From the NCBI RefSeq assembly GCF_019219095.1, contig NZ_JAHUWH010000006.1, positions 1 to 64,000 on the forward strand: a stretch of 64,000 nt of DNA. Reading direction: 5' to 3'. Source of the stretch: Acidovorax sp. sic0104. Its GTDB lineage: Bacteria > Pseudomonadota > Gammaproteobacteria > Burkholderiales > Burkholderiaceae_C. The translations under genes and the position numbers were made by a program. Of the stretch, positions 1 to 8,323 are shown piece after piece. Position 1 is the stretch's first letter, and each line of letters opens with the position of its first letter. Under the pieces are notes generated by a model. It searched no databases. It was given only the letters and a program-made list of their open reading frames with translations, and was not told the origin of the DNA.

Positions 1-50
1 CGCCGATGATAGTGCGGGTTCCCGTGTGAAAGTAGGTCATCGTCAGGCTC
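1..50 (+). rRNA. rrf: 5S ribosomal RNA, 3' end (partial)
   Basis: The first 50 bases match the 3' part of a proteobacterial 5S rRNA, including the conserved stretches GATGATAGTG, CCCGTGTGAAAGTAGG and the closing arm TCGTCAGGCTC. The 5' part lies outside the window. A strong intrinsic terminator follows at once, as expected at the end of an rRNA operon. Confidence 0.9.
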
Positions 51-63
51 TTACAGCCCAAAC

Positions 64-97
64 CGCCCTTCTGCTCCCTTGAGTAGAAGGGCGTTTT
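64..97 (+). terminator. rRNA operon intrinsic terminator
   Basis: Stem 64-76 (CGCCCTTCTGCTC) pairs with 81-93 (GAGTAGAAGGGCG) over 13 bp with one G-U pair and a CCTT loop, followed by TTTT. It sits about 14 nt after the 5S rRNA end and closes the rRNA operon. Confidence 0.9.
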
Positions 98-216
98 GCT
101 TTGGATCACGCATATCCAACTGCCCCATTCGATATTGTTGCCGGCTGTGTGAGCAGCTACCGCCTGGGAGTATTCCAGCGCAGTGACCAATCAAAACCTG
201 ATGTGCTGAGGACACG

Positions 217-963
217 ATGCAGTTACAGGATATTCTCTATTCCCAGGGCTTCGGAACACGCCGCATTTGTGCGGGTTTGATTCAGCAAGGATTCGTGGAA
301 ATCCGACCCTGTGGAGAGTTGGATTTCAAGCAAGTCCTGGATGCAGTCGCAGACGTGGATCAACAAAACCTGGCCTTCAAGGTGCAGGGCCGCGAGTGGC
401 CCTATCGTGAAAAAGCCTATTTGCTGCTGAACAAGCCTGCTGGTACTGAGTGTTCTCAGAAGCCCTCTACCTACCCCAGCATCTACACGCTGCTTCCGCC
501 CCCTTTGCGCCAGCGACCGACCAAAAGTGCGGTGCAGGGCGTTCAAGCAGTGGGGCGTCTGGATCAGGACACTACCGGCCTGCTGCTGCTGAGTGATGAT
601 GGGCAGTTCATTCACCGCATGAGTTCGCCGAAGAAGCATGTGCCCAAGGTCTATCAGGTCACCACCAAGCACCCAGTGGATGACGTGCAGATATCCAAGC
701 TGTTAGCTGGGGTTGTCCTGGACGATGATCCCAAGCCGGTCAAAGCAGCAGCATGCGTGGCAGTGGACACTCACCGACTGGATCTCACCCTGACGGAGGG
801 CAAGTACCACCAGGTCAAGCGCATGCTTGCTGCCGTGGGAAACCGTGTGGAGGGGCTTCACCGCTCAAGTATTGGCGCTATGCAACTCCCGAGCGATCTG
901 CCCCCCGGGGAATGGCGCTGGCTCAGCGAGGATGACCTGCAACTGCTGACCCGTTCCAACTGA
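217..963 (+). CDS. rsuA: 16S rRNA pseudouridine(516) synthase RsuA
   Basis: The 248-residue protein has an N-terminal S4-type RNA-binding segment (residues 1-45, QDILYSQGFGTRR) and a pseudouridine synthase core with the family motif GRLDQDTTG, where Asp116 is the expected catalytic residue; LLNKPAG near residue 70 is the second family signature. RsuA-family enzymes isomerise one uridine of 16S rRNA in the small subunit. Length fits the family (about 230-250). The ATG follows a GAGGAC ribosome-binding site. Its position right after an rRNA operon suits the function. RluB/E/F-type specificity cannot be excluded from sequence alone. Confidence 0.88.
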   Translation: MQLQDILYSQGFGTRRICAGLIQQGFVEIRPCGELDFKQVLDAVADVDQQNLAFKVQGREWPYREKAYLLLNKPAGTECSQKPSTYPSIYTLLPPPLRQRPTKSAVQGVQAVGRLDQDTTGLLLLSDDGQFIHRMSSPKKHVPKVYQVTTKHPVDDVQISKLLAGVVLDDDPKPVKAAACVAVDTHRLDLTLTEGKYHQVKRMLAAVGNRVEGLHRSSIGAMQLPSDLPPGEWRWLSEDDLQLLTRSN

Positions 964-1223
964 TGGCTCGATATCCGGCTTTTGGGCGCGGGCCATCCAC
1001 AGGTTCGCAGCCGCCTCGGTCGATGCCCGTGCCATCGTGCCTCTGTAAAGCTCTGCGTTTGCGTTTGGCGGTGGGCAGGTTGTTGGCAGACTTACCCTAT
1101 TGCCATGAACCCCCGACTATTCGGTGAGACAAAAAATCGTTCTACATCAAGGATGTTACGTGTTCGGCGCAGGGCTTGTCCAAGCGCGGCGCTACACTTG
1201 CAGACTGTGTTGAAAGTGGCTTT

Positions 1224-2207
1224 GTGAAGATTTTCTCGATTGCACGCGCTTGTGTGGCTTTGGTGGGGTTGTGGGTATCGGTGGGGGCGGCGTCGGCCTC
1301 GGCACCTCCCTTGTTCGTGCTGAATTCGCTGGAGGCCAACGTCAGCGTCATTGACCCTGTGACCTGGACCGAGACGTCCCGGATTCCGACGGGCAAGGAG
1401 CCTCACCATCTGTATCTCACACCCGATGAAAAATCGATCATCGTGGCCAATGCCCTGGGGGACACGCTGACTTTCCTGGATCCCCGTACGGCACAGGTAC
1501 AGCGCACGGTGCGCGGGATCGTCGATCCGTACCACCTGCGCTTCACGCCCGACATGAAATGGTTCATCACGGCCGCGAACCGGCTGAACCATGTGGACTT
1601 CTACCGCTGGGACGGCAAGGAACTGACGCTGGTACAACGTGTAGCCACCTCGCGCACGCCCAGCCATTTGTGGATCGACAGCAAAAGCACGACGGTCTAC
1701 TCCACCATGCAGGACAGCGATGAGTTGGTGGCCATCGACATTGCCACCCAAACCATCAAATGGCGCATCAAGACAGGCGCAATGCCTGCAGACGTGTACG
1801 GCAGTGCGGACGACAAGCGGGTTTTTGTCGGCCTGACGGGCAGTGACAGCGTCGAGGTGTTCGACGTGTCGGGCCGAGAGCCGGCAAGTATCCGCAAGAT
1901 AAAGACCGGCAGCGGTGCCCATGCCTTTCGCGCCGCGGGCGACGGAAAGCATCTGTACGTGAGCAACCGTGTGGCCAACACCATCAGCAAGATCGACATG
2001 AACACCTTTCAGGTGGTCGAGTCCTATCCGGTTCCAGGAGGGCCCGACTGCATGGAAGTGTCCGCCGACGGTCGATTCATTTACGTCAGCTCGCGCTGGG
2101 CGCGCAAATTGTCGGTCGTGGACACCGAGGCCAAGAAGGTGGTCCGACAGGTCACCGTCGGCAAGTCGCCCCATGGCGTATGGACGCTCCAGCACGCCCC
2201 GAGGTGA
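1224..2207 (+). CDS. Secreted YncE-like beta-propeller protein
   Basis: This is a 327-residue protein if it starts at GTG 1224, which gives an immediate signal peptide (KIFSIARACVALVGLW ending in ASA-S). An ATG at 1176 in the same frame would add 16 residues ahead of the signal peptide and is less likely. The mature part consists of repeated seven-bladed propeller (YVTN/YncE-type) units such as VSVIDPVTW, TLTFLDPRT, LVAIDIAT, VEVFDVSG and LSVVDTEA, roughly 40 residues apart. Such proteins are periplasmic and of unknown function. Its stop codon overlaps the start of the deacetylase gene by one base, so the two are probably co-translated. Confidence 0.75.
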   Translation: MKIFSIARACVALVGLWVSVGAASASAPPLFVLNSLEANVSVIDPVTWTETSRIPTGKEPHHLYLTPDEKSIIVANALGDTLTFLDPRTAQVQRTVRGIVDPYHLRFTPDMKWFITAANRLNHVDFYRWDGKELTLVQRVATSRTPSHLWIDSKSTTVYSTMQDSDELVAIDIATQTIKWRIKTGAMPADVYGSADDKRVFVGLTGSDSVEVFDVSGREPASIRKIKTGSGAHAFRAAGDGKHLYVSNRVANTISKIDMNTFQVVESYPVPGGPDCMEVSADGRFIYVSSRWARKLSVVDTEAKKVVRQVTVGKSPHGVWTLQHAPR

Positions 2208-3040
2208 TGGCAGCCCCGCGTGCCGAGAAGCCTGTCGGATGTCCGCGAATAGTGCGTCTTTTCCATTTTGCTATCATTGTGATAGCAATATGCGCATGGG
2301 GGGCGGGCGCCAGGGCCCAAGATGTATGTGAAAAACCTGTGTACCTGACCTTCGACACAGGCCATATGGAGGTCGCACCGCTGGTGGCGCAAGTGCTCAA
2401 GCGCCATCAGGTGCGCGTGACGTTTTTCGCCGCCAACGAGCGCACCAAGGAAGGCGACGGGAGCTTGGGCGAACACTGGGCCCCTTGGTGGAAAGCACGG
2501 GCAGCCGAAGGCCACGACTTCGCTTCCCATACCTGGAACCACACCTACTGGCGTGCTGACCTGGGCGATGCCCGGAAGCCGTCTTTTCGGGTGCGCCCGT
2601 CTGCCGGGCCGCGCGAGGGGCAAAGCTTCGTGCTGACAGCCGCCCAGTACTGCGAGGAAGTCGCGCACGCCGCAGAGCGCCTGAAGGCCATCACGGGCAA
2701 GCAACCCTTGCCATTGTTTCGCGCGCCAGGTGGCAAGACGTCGCCTCAGTTGCTGGCGAGCGCGGCATCTTGTGGCTACACGCATGTGGGTTGGTCGCCG
2801 GCAGGTTTTCTGGGTGACGAGCTGCCCAGTGAAGCCGCCAGCAACGAAGCATTGCTGCGCAAGGCGCTGCGGGATGTGCGCAGAGGCGACATTCTGCTGG
2901 CGCACTTGGGAATCTGGTCGCGCAAGGACCCTTGGGCACCTGCGGTGCTTGAGCCCTTGATCGTCGGTTTGAAGGAGCGCGGTTTCTGCTTTAGAACGCT
3001 GCGCGAGCACCCCGACTACGCGAAGGCCAGCGCGCGTTAG
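2207..3040 (+). CDS. Polysaccharide deacetylase (NodB homology) family protein
   Basis: The 277-residue product starts with a signal peptide or anchor (IVRLFHFAIIVIAICAWG, then GARAQD). NodB-fold motifs are present: motif 1 as TFDTGH (usually TFDDG), motif 2 SHTWNH with both metal-binding histidines, and motif 3 FRAPGG. The family removes N- or O-acetyl groups from envelope polysaccharides. The second Asp of motif 1, normally a metal ligand, is Thr here. ATG 2207 overlaps the TGA of the propeller gene (TGATG) and is preceded by GAGGTG. An upstream in-frame ATG at 2180 would skip this coupling. The substrate is unknown. Confidence 0.75.
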   Translation: MAAPRAEKPVGCPRIVRLFHFAIIVIAICAWGAGARAQDVCEKPVYLTFDTGHMEVAPLVAQVLKRHQVRVTFFAANERTKEGDGSLGEHWAPWWKARAAEGHDFASHTWNHTYWRADLGDARKPSFRVRPSAGPREGQSFVLTAAQYCEEVAHAAERLKAITGKQPLPLFRAPGGKTSPQLLASAASCGYTHVGWSPAGFLGDELPSEAASNEALLRKALRDVRRGDILLAHLGIWSRKDPWAPAVLEPLIVGLKERGFCFRTLREHPDYAKASAR

Positions 3041-3171
3041 GCCGAGCCCGGCCCGCGTGCAGTGCGATGGCCATGGGGATGGGCCGTGCATTGCGGGCCG
3101 GCACGCATGCGGCTGAGGGGTCTAACAAACGCAGGGCGACATGCGCAATGCGATACGGATGGAGTTGAGCG

Positions 3172-4179
3172 ATGGGTTGGCTAGGCAACGGGTTTGACGC
3201 TGCGCAGCAGTGGTTGTTCGAGAGCGTGATTCAGCCGCTGATGTTCCATTGCGGATTGGGCAACCAGCTGGAAAGCGGCTACGAGGCCTCGGGCTGGATT
3301 CTGGTGGGATTGCTTCAGCTTCTGGTGCTCGCCGCTGTAATAGGTCCTCTGCAACGCTGGAAGCCCGTGGAGGCAGTCACCGATAGGGCCACGATTCGTA
3401 CCGACATCCTCTACACCCTGATCCATCGGCTGGGCCTTTTCAGGTTGGGTTTGTTTCTGGCGGTGGATCCGCTGGCGGACTCTTTCTTCGGCGCCTTGCG
3501 GGTGGCGGGTGTCAGTACCTTCCAGCTCGACGGTGTGTTGCCTGGCGTCACCGATGTGCCCTGGGTCAGCCTCTTGCTGTACCTTCTGGTGTTCGACTTC
3601 GTGGACTACTGGATCCACCGCGGCCAGCACCACTTCGAATGGTGGTGGCGCCTGCACTCCCTGCATCATGCGCAGCGGCAGATGACCATGTGGAGCGACA
3701 ACCGCAACCACCTGCTCGACGACCTTCTGCGCGACACCATCCTGGTGGTGGTCGCCCAGCTCATTGGTGTGGCGCCCGGTCAGTTCATCGCCATCGTGGC
3801 GATCACTCAATTGAGCGAGAGCTTTCAACACGCCAATTTGCGGTTGTGGTTCGGGCGCTGGGGGGAGCGGCTGTGGGTCAGTCCCCGCTTCCATCGCCTG
3901 CACCACAGCATCGGCATCGGCCACGAGACACTCAAGCCGATCCCAGGTGCGGCTGGCACTGCTCAAGCGCATCGCGTTGTACTCGGCGGGCACAACTTCG
4001 GCGTGCTGTTGCCTTGGTGGGACATGCTGATGGGCACGGCCAACTTCGAGAAACGCTACGACCCGACCGGCATCCGTGACCAGGTGGAGCCCGGCGCTGA
4101 TGGCCGCGTGCGTGACTACGGCGCCGGTTTTTGGTCGCAGCAGTGGCGCGGCGTGCTCCGGCTGTTTGGCCGAGCCTGA
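3172..4179 (+). CDS. Sterol desaturase / fatty acid hydroxylase family membrane protein
   Basis: The 335-residue protein has several hydrophobic segments (WILVGLLQLLVLAAVIG; VSLLLYLLVFDFVDYW) and the histidine clusters of the fatty acid hydroxylase superfamily: HRGQHH, HSLHH and HRLHHS, which bind a di-iron centre. The family adds hydroxyl groups to, or desaturates, lipid substrates in the membrane. The gene stands alone on the plus strand, 131 nt after the deacetylase and 37 nt before the EI24 gene. The lipid substrate cannot be told. Confidence 0.8.
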   Translation: MGWLGNGFDAAQQWLFESVIQPLMFHCGLGNQLESGYEASGWILVGLLQLLVLAAVIGPLQRWKPVEAVTDRATIRTDILYTLIHRLGLFRLGLFLAVDPLADSFFGALRVAGVSTFQLDGVLPGVTDVPWVSLLLYLLVFDFVDYWIHRGQHHFEWWWRLHSLHHAQRQMTMWSDNRNHLLDDLLRDTILVVVAQLIGVAPGQFIAIVAITQLSESFQHANLRLWFGRWGERLWVSPRFHRLHHSIGIGHETLKPIPGAAGTAQAHRVVLGGHNFGVLLPWWDMLMGTANFEKRYDPTGIRDQVEPGADGRVRDYGAGFWSQQWRGVLRLFGRA

Positions 4180-4216
4180 AAAACCCTTTCAGTCCTGGGA
4201 AGGTATGCTCACCGGC

Positions 4217-5164
4217 ATGGCACTACTGCTCGATTCTTTCTGGCGCGCCGCAGCCTACTGCCTGCGCCCACGTGTAATGGCCCTGTCCGTATTGCCCCTG
4301 GTGGTGATGCTGGCCCTTGCGCTGGGTCTGGGTTATTTCTATTGGGATGCAGCGGTGCAGGGCATGCGCGCAGTGCTCGATGCCTCGACGCTGCTGGCCA
4401 GCTTCTGGAGCTGGCTTCAAGGGTGGGGTTTGGGCGATGTCGCCTCGGTGGTGGCGCCCCTCATGGTGATTCTTGCAGTGGCGCCTGTGCTGGTGGTCGT
4501 ATCCCTGCTGCTGGTGGCTGTGCTCATGACGCCGGCACTGGTCAGCTTGGTGGCGGAAAGACGATTCCCGCACCTGGAGCGCAAGAAGGGCGGGTCTTTC
4601 ATTGCGAGCGTGGCCTGGTCGCTGGGTTCTACCGTGCTTGCCCTCGTCGCACTGGTCGTGTCCATGCCGCTGTGGCTGGTTCCACCGCTGGTGCTGATTC
4701 TTCCGCCGCTGATCTGGGGCTGGCTGACGTACCGGGTAATGGTGTTTGACGCGCTGTCCGAGCATGCCAGCAAGGACGAGCGGCAAGAGGTTTTCCGGCG
4801 CCACCGGGGTAGCCTGCTGGGCATCGGTATCCTTGCCGGCTATCTGGGCGCAGCCCCCAGCATCGTGTGGGCCTCCGGCGTCGTGTTTGCGGCGGCTTTC
4901 TTCGTGCTGGTGCCTCTGGCGATCTGGATCTACACACTGGTGTTCGCCTTCTCGTCGCTCTGGTTTGCACATTACTGCCTGGCTGCCCTGGAGCGCCTGC
5001 GCGCCGAAACTGCGGAGACAGCCGCGTCGCCGGTGGGCCATGCTGCCCATGCCGCAGTGGCGAGCTCCAGGGGTGCCGTCGGTGCCAATGCAGCTGCGGA
5101 TCTGCCCGTACCCGCACCCGCGGCGGCAGTGGACGCACCCGTCAACGGAACTCCCTCAATATGA
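4217..5164 (+). CDS. EI24 domain-containing (CysZ-like) membrane protein
   Basis: About 315 residues. The N terminus LLLDSFWRAAAYCLRP followed by several long hydrophobic helices (ALSVLPLVVMLALALGL; VVSLLLVAVLMTPALVSLV; LALVALVVSMPLWLVPP) is typical of the EI24/CysZ family in betaproteobacteria. The C-terminal 40 residues are Ala/Pro-rich and probably disordered. The start is uncertain: ATG 4217 lies 13 nt after GGAAGG, while ATG 4205 directly follows it. The stop overlaps the next gene's start (ATGA), so the two are probably translated together. CysZ is a sulfate channel, but that role is not shown here. Confidence 0.7.
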   Translation: MALLLDSFWRAAAYCLRPRVMALSVLPLVVMLALALGLGYFYWDAAVQGMRAVLDASTLLASFWSWLQGWGLGDVASVVAPLMVILAVAPVLVVVSLLLVAVLMTPALVSLVAERRFPHLERKKGGSFIASVAWSLGSTVLALVALVVSMPLWLVPPLVLILPPLIWGWLTYRVMVFDALSEHASKDERQEVFRRHRGSLLGIGILAGYLGAAPSIVWASGVVFAAAFFVLVPLAIWIYTLVFAFSSLWFAHYCLAALERLRAETAETAASPVGHAAHAAVASSRGAVGANAAADLPVPAPAAAVDAPVNGTPSI

Positions 5165-5985
5165 CCGTCCAATTTGGCCTCATCATCGTCGGTGACGAGA
5201 TACTCTCCGGCAAGCGCACCGACAAACACATGCCCAAGGTCATCGAACTGCTCGGTGCCCGCGGCCTCGCGCTGGCATACGCGGACTATGTGGGCGACAA
5301 CCCCGATCGCATTACCGCCACCCTTCGGCGTGCGTTCGCTTCGGGCGACGTCGTGTTTTCCTGTGGAGGCATTGGCGCCACCCCTGACGACCACACGCGG
5401 CAATGTGCTGCCCGCGCGCTCGGGCGCGATCTGGTATTGCACCCGGAGGCCGAAGCCTTGATCCGTGAACGCATGCAGGACGTGGCCCGCGAGCAGGGCG
5501 TGCCGTACGAGCCCGACCGTTCGGACAACCGGCACCGGCTCAACATGGGAACCTTTCCGGTGGGTGCCCGCATCATTCGCAACCCCTACAACAAGATCCC
5601 GGGCTTCACCTGCCAGGAGAAGGAGGGCGGTGGCGTGGTGCACTTCGTGCCGGGGTTTCCCGTCATGGCCTGGCCCATGATCGAGAACGTGCTCGACGAG
5701 CACTACGCAGACCATTTCAACCGTACGCCGCAGACCGAGCAGTCCGTGGTGGTCTATGGTGCCATGGAAGCTGCCCTGACGCCGTTGATGGAACACATCG
5801 AAAAATCGTACGAAGGTGTTCGGGTGTTCAGTTTGCCCAGCGTGGATCATCCACAATACGGGCGCCACATCGAGCTGGGCGTCAAAGGACCTGCACCGCT
5901 GGTTCCTGCTGCCTGGCACGAGCTGAAAAAAGGGCTGCACGAATTTGGTGCGAAGTTAGGCCCCGAGTTGGTGCGAAATATTTAA
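5161..5985 (+). CDS. CinA-like molybdopterin-binding domain protein
   Basis: 274 residues. The N terminus (FGLIIVGDEILSGKRTDKH) and the segment FSCGGIGATPDDHTRQ are the signature of the MoCF/CinA N-terminal domain, which binds molybdopterin-like nucleotides. The C-terminal nicotinamide mononucleotide deamidase domain of full-length CinA (over 400 residues) is missing, so this is the short form. ATG 5161 overlaps the TGA of the EI24 gene by the sequence ATGA, giving a clear translational start and suggesting a two-gene unit. Its exact cellular role is unknown. Confidence 0.8.
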   Translation: MTVQFGLIIVGDEILSGKRTDKHMPKVIELLGARGLALAYADYVGDNPDRITATLRRAFASGDVVFSCGGIGATPDDHTRQCAARALGRDLVLHPEAEALIRERMQDVAREQGVPYEPDRSDNRHRLNMGTFPVGARIIRNPYNKIPGFTCQEKEGGGVVHFVPGFPVMAWPMIENVLDEHYADHFNRTPQTEQSVVVYGAMEAALTPLMEHIEKSYEGVRVFSLPSVDHPQYGRHIELGVKGPAPLVPAAWHELKKGLHEFGAKLGPELVRNI

Positions 5986-6007
5986 TGAAAACCTCCGATT
6001 TGTTCGG

Positions 6008-6024
6008 TGCACTATTTTGGTGCT
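6008..6024 (+). promoter_or_regulatory. NtrC enhancer site upstream of glnA
   Basis: TGCACT-ATTTT-GGTGCT matches the NtrC operator consensus TGCACC-N5-GGTGCA at 10 of 12 positions. Its centre lies about 100 bp upstream of the start predicted from the sigma-54 promoter at 6092, the usual distance for an NtrC enhancer. The NtrB and NtrC genes lie directly downstream of glnA. Confidence 0.75.
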
Positions 6025-6091
6025 TTTGCGAGCGCGTACTGCCTTTCTGCAGCCCGTAGCGCTCCTACATAGTGCGGCGGCTGCACCCGGC

Positions 6092-6107
6092 TGGCACGCA
6101 AACTGCT
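6092..6107 (+). promoter_or_regulatory. Sigma-54 (RpoN) promoter of glnA
   Basis: TGGCACGCAAACTGCT matches the -24/-12 consensus TGGCAC-N5-TTGCW with one mismatch. The invariant GG (6093-6094) and GC (6105-6106) are exactly 10 nt apart. Transcription would start near 6118, leaving a leader of about 42 nt before the glnA ATG. Confidence 0.85.
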
Positions 6108-6159
6108 TTTGTTTACGCAAAATCTTTTTTTCAACAAGCGCTTTACCCAGGAGAACCTG

Positions 6160-7575
6160 ATGGCCAAGACCGTTGCAGACGTGATGAAGATGGTGAAGGA
6201 AAACGAAGTCAAGTTCGTCGACTTCCGTTTCACCGATACCCGTGGCAAGGAACAGCACGTGACCGTGCCTGTTTCCCACTTTGATGAAGACAAGTTCACG
6301 TCCGGCCATGCATTCGACGGCTCCTCGGTGGCCGGCTGGAAGGGGATCGAAGCCTCGGACATGCAGCTCATGCCCGACCCCAGCACCGCCAACATCGATC
6401 CCTTCTTCGAAGAAACCACGTTGTTCCTGCAGTGCGACGTGATCGAGCCCGGTGACGGCAAGGCCTACGACCGTGACCCTCGCTCCATCGCCAAGCGCGC
6501 GGAGGCCTACCTCAAGGCTTCCGGCCTGGGCGACACCGCCTTCTTCGGGCCAGAGCCAGAATTCTTCATCTTCGACGGCGTGCGCTGGTCCAACGAGCCC
6601 GGCAAGGTCATGTTCGAGATCGAAGAGTACGAAGCCCCCTGGAACTCGGGTGCCAAGCTCGAAGGCGGCAACCGCGGCCACCGTCCCACCGTCAAGGGCG
6701 GCTACTTCCCAGTGCCTCCTGTCGACAGCACGCAAGACATGCGCGCTGAAATGTCCCTGATCCTCGAATCCCTGGGCATCCCGGTCGAAGTGTTTCACCA
6801 CGAAGTGGCGGGCGCGGGCCAGAACGAAATCGGCACCAAGTTCAGCACGCTGGTCGAGCGCGCCGACTGGACGCAGGTCCTGAAGTACGTGGTCTGGAAC
6901 GTGGCCAATGCCTATGGCAAGACCGCCACTTTCATGCCCAAGCCTTATGCGGGCGACAACGGCTCCGGCATGCACGTCCACCAGTCCATCTGGAAGGATG
7001 GCAAGAACCTGTTTGCTGGCGACGGCTACGCCGGCCTGTCGGACTTCGCGCTGTACTACATCGGCGGCATCATCAAGCACGCCCGTGCCCTGAACGCCAT
7101 CACGAACCCCGGCACCAACTCGTACAAGCGCCTGGTGCCCGGCTTCGAGGCCCCCGTGAAGCTGGCTTACTCGGCCCGCAACCGCTCGGCTTCCATCCGT
7201 ATTCCTTACGTTGCCAACCCCAAGGGCCGCCGCATCGAAGCACGCTTCCCCGATCCATCGGCCAACCCCTACCTGTGCTTCTCGGCACTGATGATGGCCG
7301 GTCTGGATGGCGTGGAAAACAAGATCCATCCCGGTGAAGCCGCCACGAAGGACCTGTACCATCTGCCGCCCGAAGAGGACAAGCTGGTGCCCACCGTGTG
7401 CCACAGCCTCGATCAGGCGCTGGAATACCTCGACAAGGACCGCGGCTTCCTGACCAAGGGTGGCGTGTTCTCCGATTCCATGCTGGATGCCTACATCGAC
7501 CTCAAGATGCAGGAAGTCACCCGTTTCCGCATGGCTCCGCATCCGGTCGAGTACGACATGTACTACTCGCTGTAA
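6160..7575 (+). CDS. glnA: Type I glutamine synthetase
   Basis: The 471-residue enzyme makes glutamine from glutamate, ammonia and ATP. Family signatures are visible: FAFDGSS-type segment [12 protein letters not shown], the active-site run GSGMHVHQS, and [18 protein letters not shown] near residue 400 carries the tyrosine (Tyr400) that adenylylation modifies in the GSI-beta class, so activity is probably also controlled post-translationally by GlnE. ATG 6160 follows AGGAG with a normal gap. A sigma-54 promoter and NtrC site lie upstream, an intrinsic terminator follows, and ntrB and ntrC come next. Confidence 0.97.
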   Translation: MAKTVADVMKMVKENEVKFVDFRFTDTRGKEQHVTVPVSHFDEDKFTSGHAFDGSSVAGWKGIEASDMQLMPDPSTANIDPFFEETTLFLQCDVIEPGDGKAYDRDPRSIAKRAEAYLKASGLGDTAFFGPEPEFFIFDGVRWSNEPGKVMFEIEEYEAPWNSGAKLEGGNRGHRPTVKGGYFPVPPVDSTQDMRAEMSLILESLGIPVEVFHHEVAGAGQNEIGTKFSTLVERADWTQVLKYVVWNVANAYGKTATFMPKPYAGDNGSGMHVHQSIWKDGKNLFAGDGYAGLSDFALYYIGGIIKHARALNAITNPGTNSYKRLVPGFEAPVKLAYSARNRSASIRIPYVANPKGRRIEARFPDPSANPYLCFSALMMAGLDGVENKIHPGEAATKDLYHLPPEEDKLVPTVCHSLDQALEYLDKDRGFLTKGGVFSDSMLDAYIDLKMQEVTRFRMAPHPVEYDMYYSL

Positions 7576-7598
7576 TCCGCTCTATCGGCGATTACCCC

Positions 7599-7625
7599 AA
7601 AAAGGCGGCGCAAGCCGCCTTTTTT
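7599..7625 (+). terminator. glnA intrinsic terminator
   Basis: AGGCGGC (7603-7609), loop GCAA, GCCGCCT (7614-7620), with A-tract before and T-tract after, so it can work in both directions. It lies 23 nt after the glnA stop codon and separates glnA from the downstream genes. Confidence 0.9.
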
Positions 7626-7784
7626 ATTGCCCGAAGGTCGCAGAGCACCTTGGTGACGGAACCGGTGGCTGCCCGTTGCATCCTTGTACAAAGCCCTGCG
7701 CGGGGCTGCTGGTGTTGGATTGGCGATGCACGGTGATTGGTGGATACTCACCGCACCCCCTGCATGGCAGTGCGAGGAAACCGA

Positions 7785-8297
7785 ATGAAGAAAACGCTCA
7801 TTACCCTGTTACTGATAGCCTCGACGGCTCCCGCCGCCTGGGCGCAAGACCGCATCTTCCGCTGTGGAAACGAATACACCAACAATGCCCAGCAGGCCAA
7901 GGAGCGCGGCTGCAAGTTGGTCGAAGGCGGCAACGTCACCGTGGTACAGGGTGCTCGGCCTGCTGGTGCTGCTGCGCCCGCAGCTCCTGCAGCAGGTGGC
8001 GGCGCGGCCCCGTCCGCATCGCCACCCTCTGCGCCGCGCGTGACGTCCAATGACCAGAAGGCCCGTGATTCCGATGCGCGTGCGATTCTTGAGTCCGAGC
8101 TGCGAAAGGCCGAGACCCGCCATGCCGATCTGGTGAAGGAATACAACGGCGGCGCTCCGGAGCGCAACGCGCTCGATTTGCGCAATCCGCAGCGCTACAT
8201 CGAGCGCACGGCCGAACTCAAGGCCAACATCACCCGCAGCGAGAGCGACATTGCCGGCATCAAGCGCGAGATCGCCCGCCTGCCGCCTGCCAATTGA
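7785..8297 (+). CDS. Small secreted hypothetical protein between glnA and ntrB
   Basis: The 170-residue product starts at ATG 7785 after GAGGAAA. It opens with a clean signal peptide (KKTLITLLLIASTAPAAWAQ) followed by RIFRCGNEYTNN and KERGCKLVEGGNVTVV, a two-cysteine stretch seen in many short Comamonadaceae periplasmic proteins. An Ala/Pro-rich linker (about residues 60-85) leads to a charged helical C-terminal half with coiled-coil character. The position between glnA and ntrB could be incidental. No function can be assigned. Confidence 0.7.
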   Translation: MKKTLITLLLIASTAPAAWAQDRIFRCGNEYTNNAQQAKERGCKLVEGGNVTVVQGARPAGAAAPAAPAAGGGAAPSASPPSAPRVTSNDQKARDSDARAILESELRKAETRHADLVKEYNGGAPERNALDLRNPQRYIERTAELKANITRSESDIAGIKREIARLPPAN

Positions 8298-8323
8298 TCG
8301 CTGCTCCCTGAAATCGCCTCCGA

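Noticed and set aside
5956..7542. Long open frame opposite glnA (528 codons)
   Set aside because: Mirror of a strongly coding GC-rich gene; composition (Val/Gly/His/Arg-rich) and lack of any family resemblance show a shadow frame.
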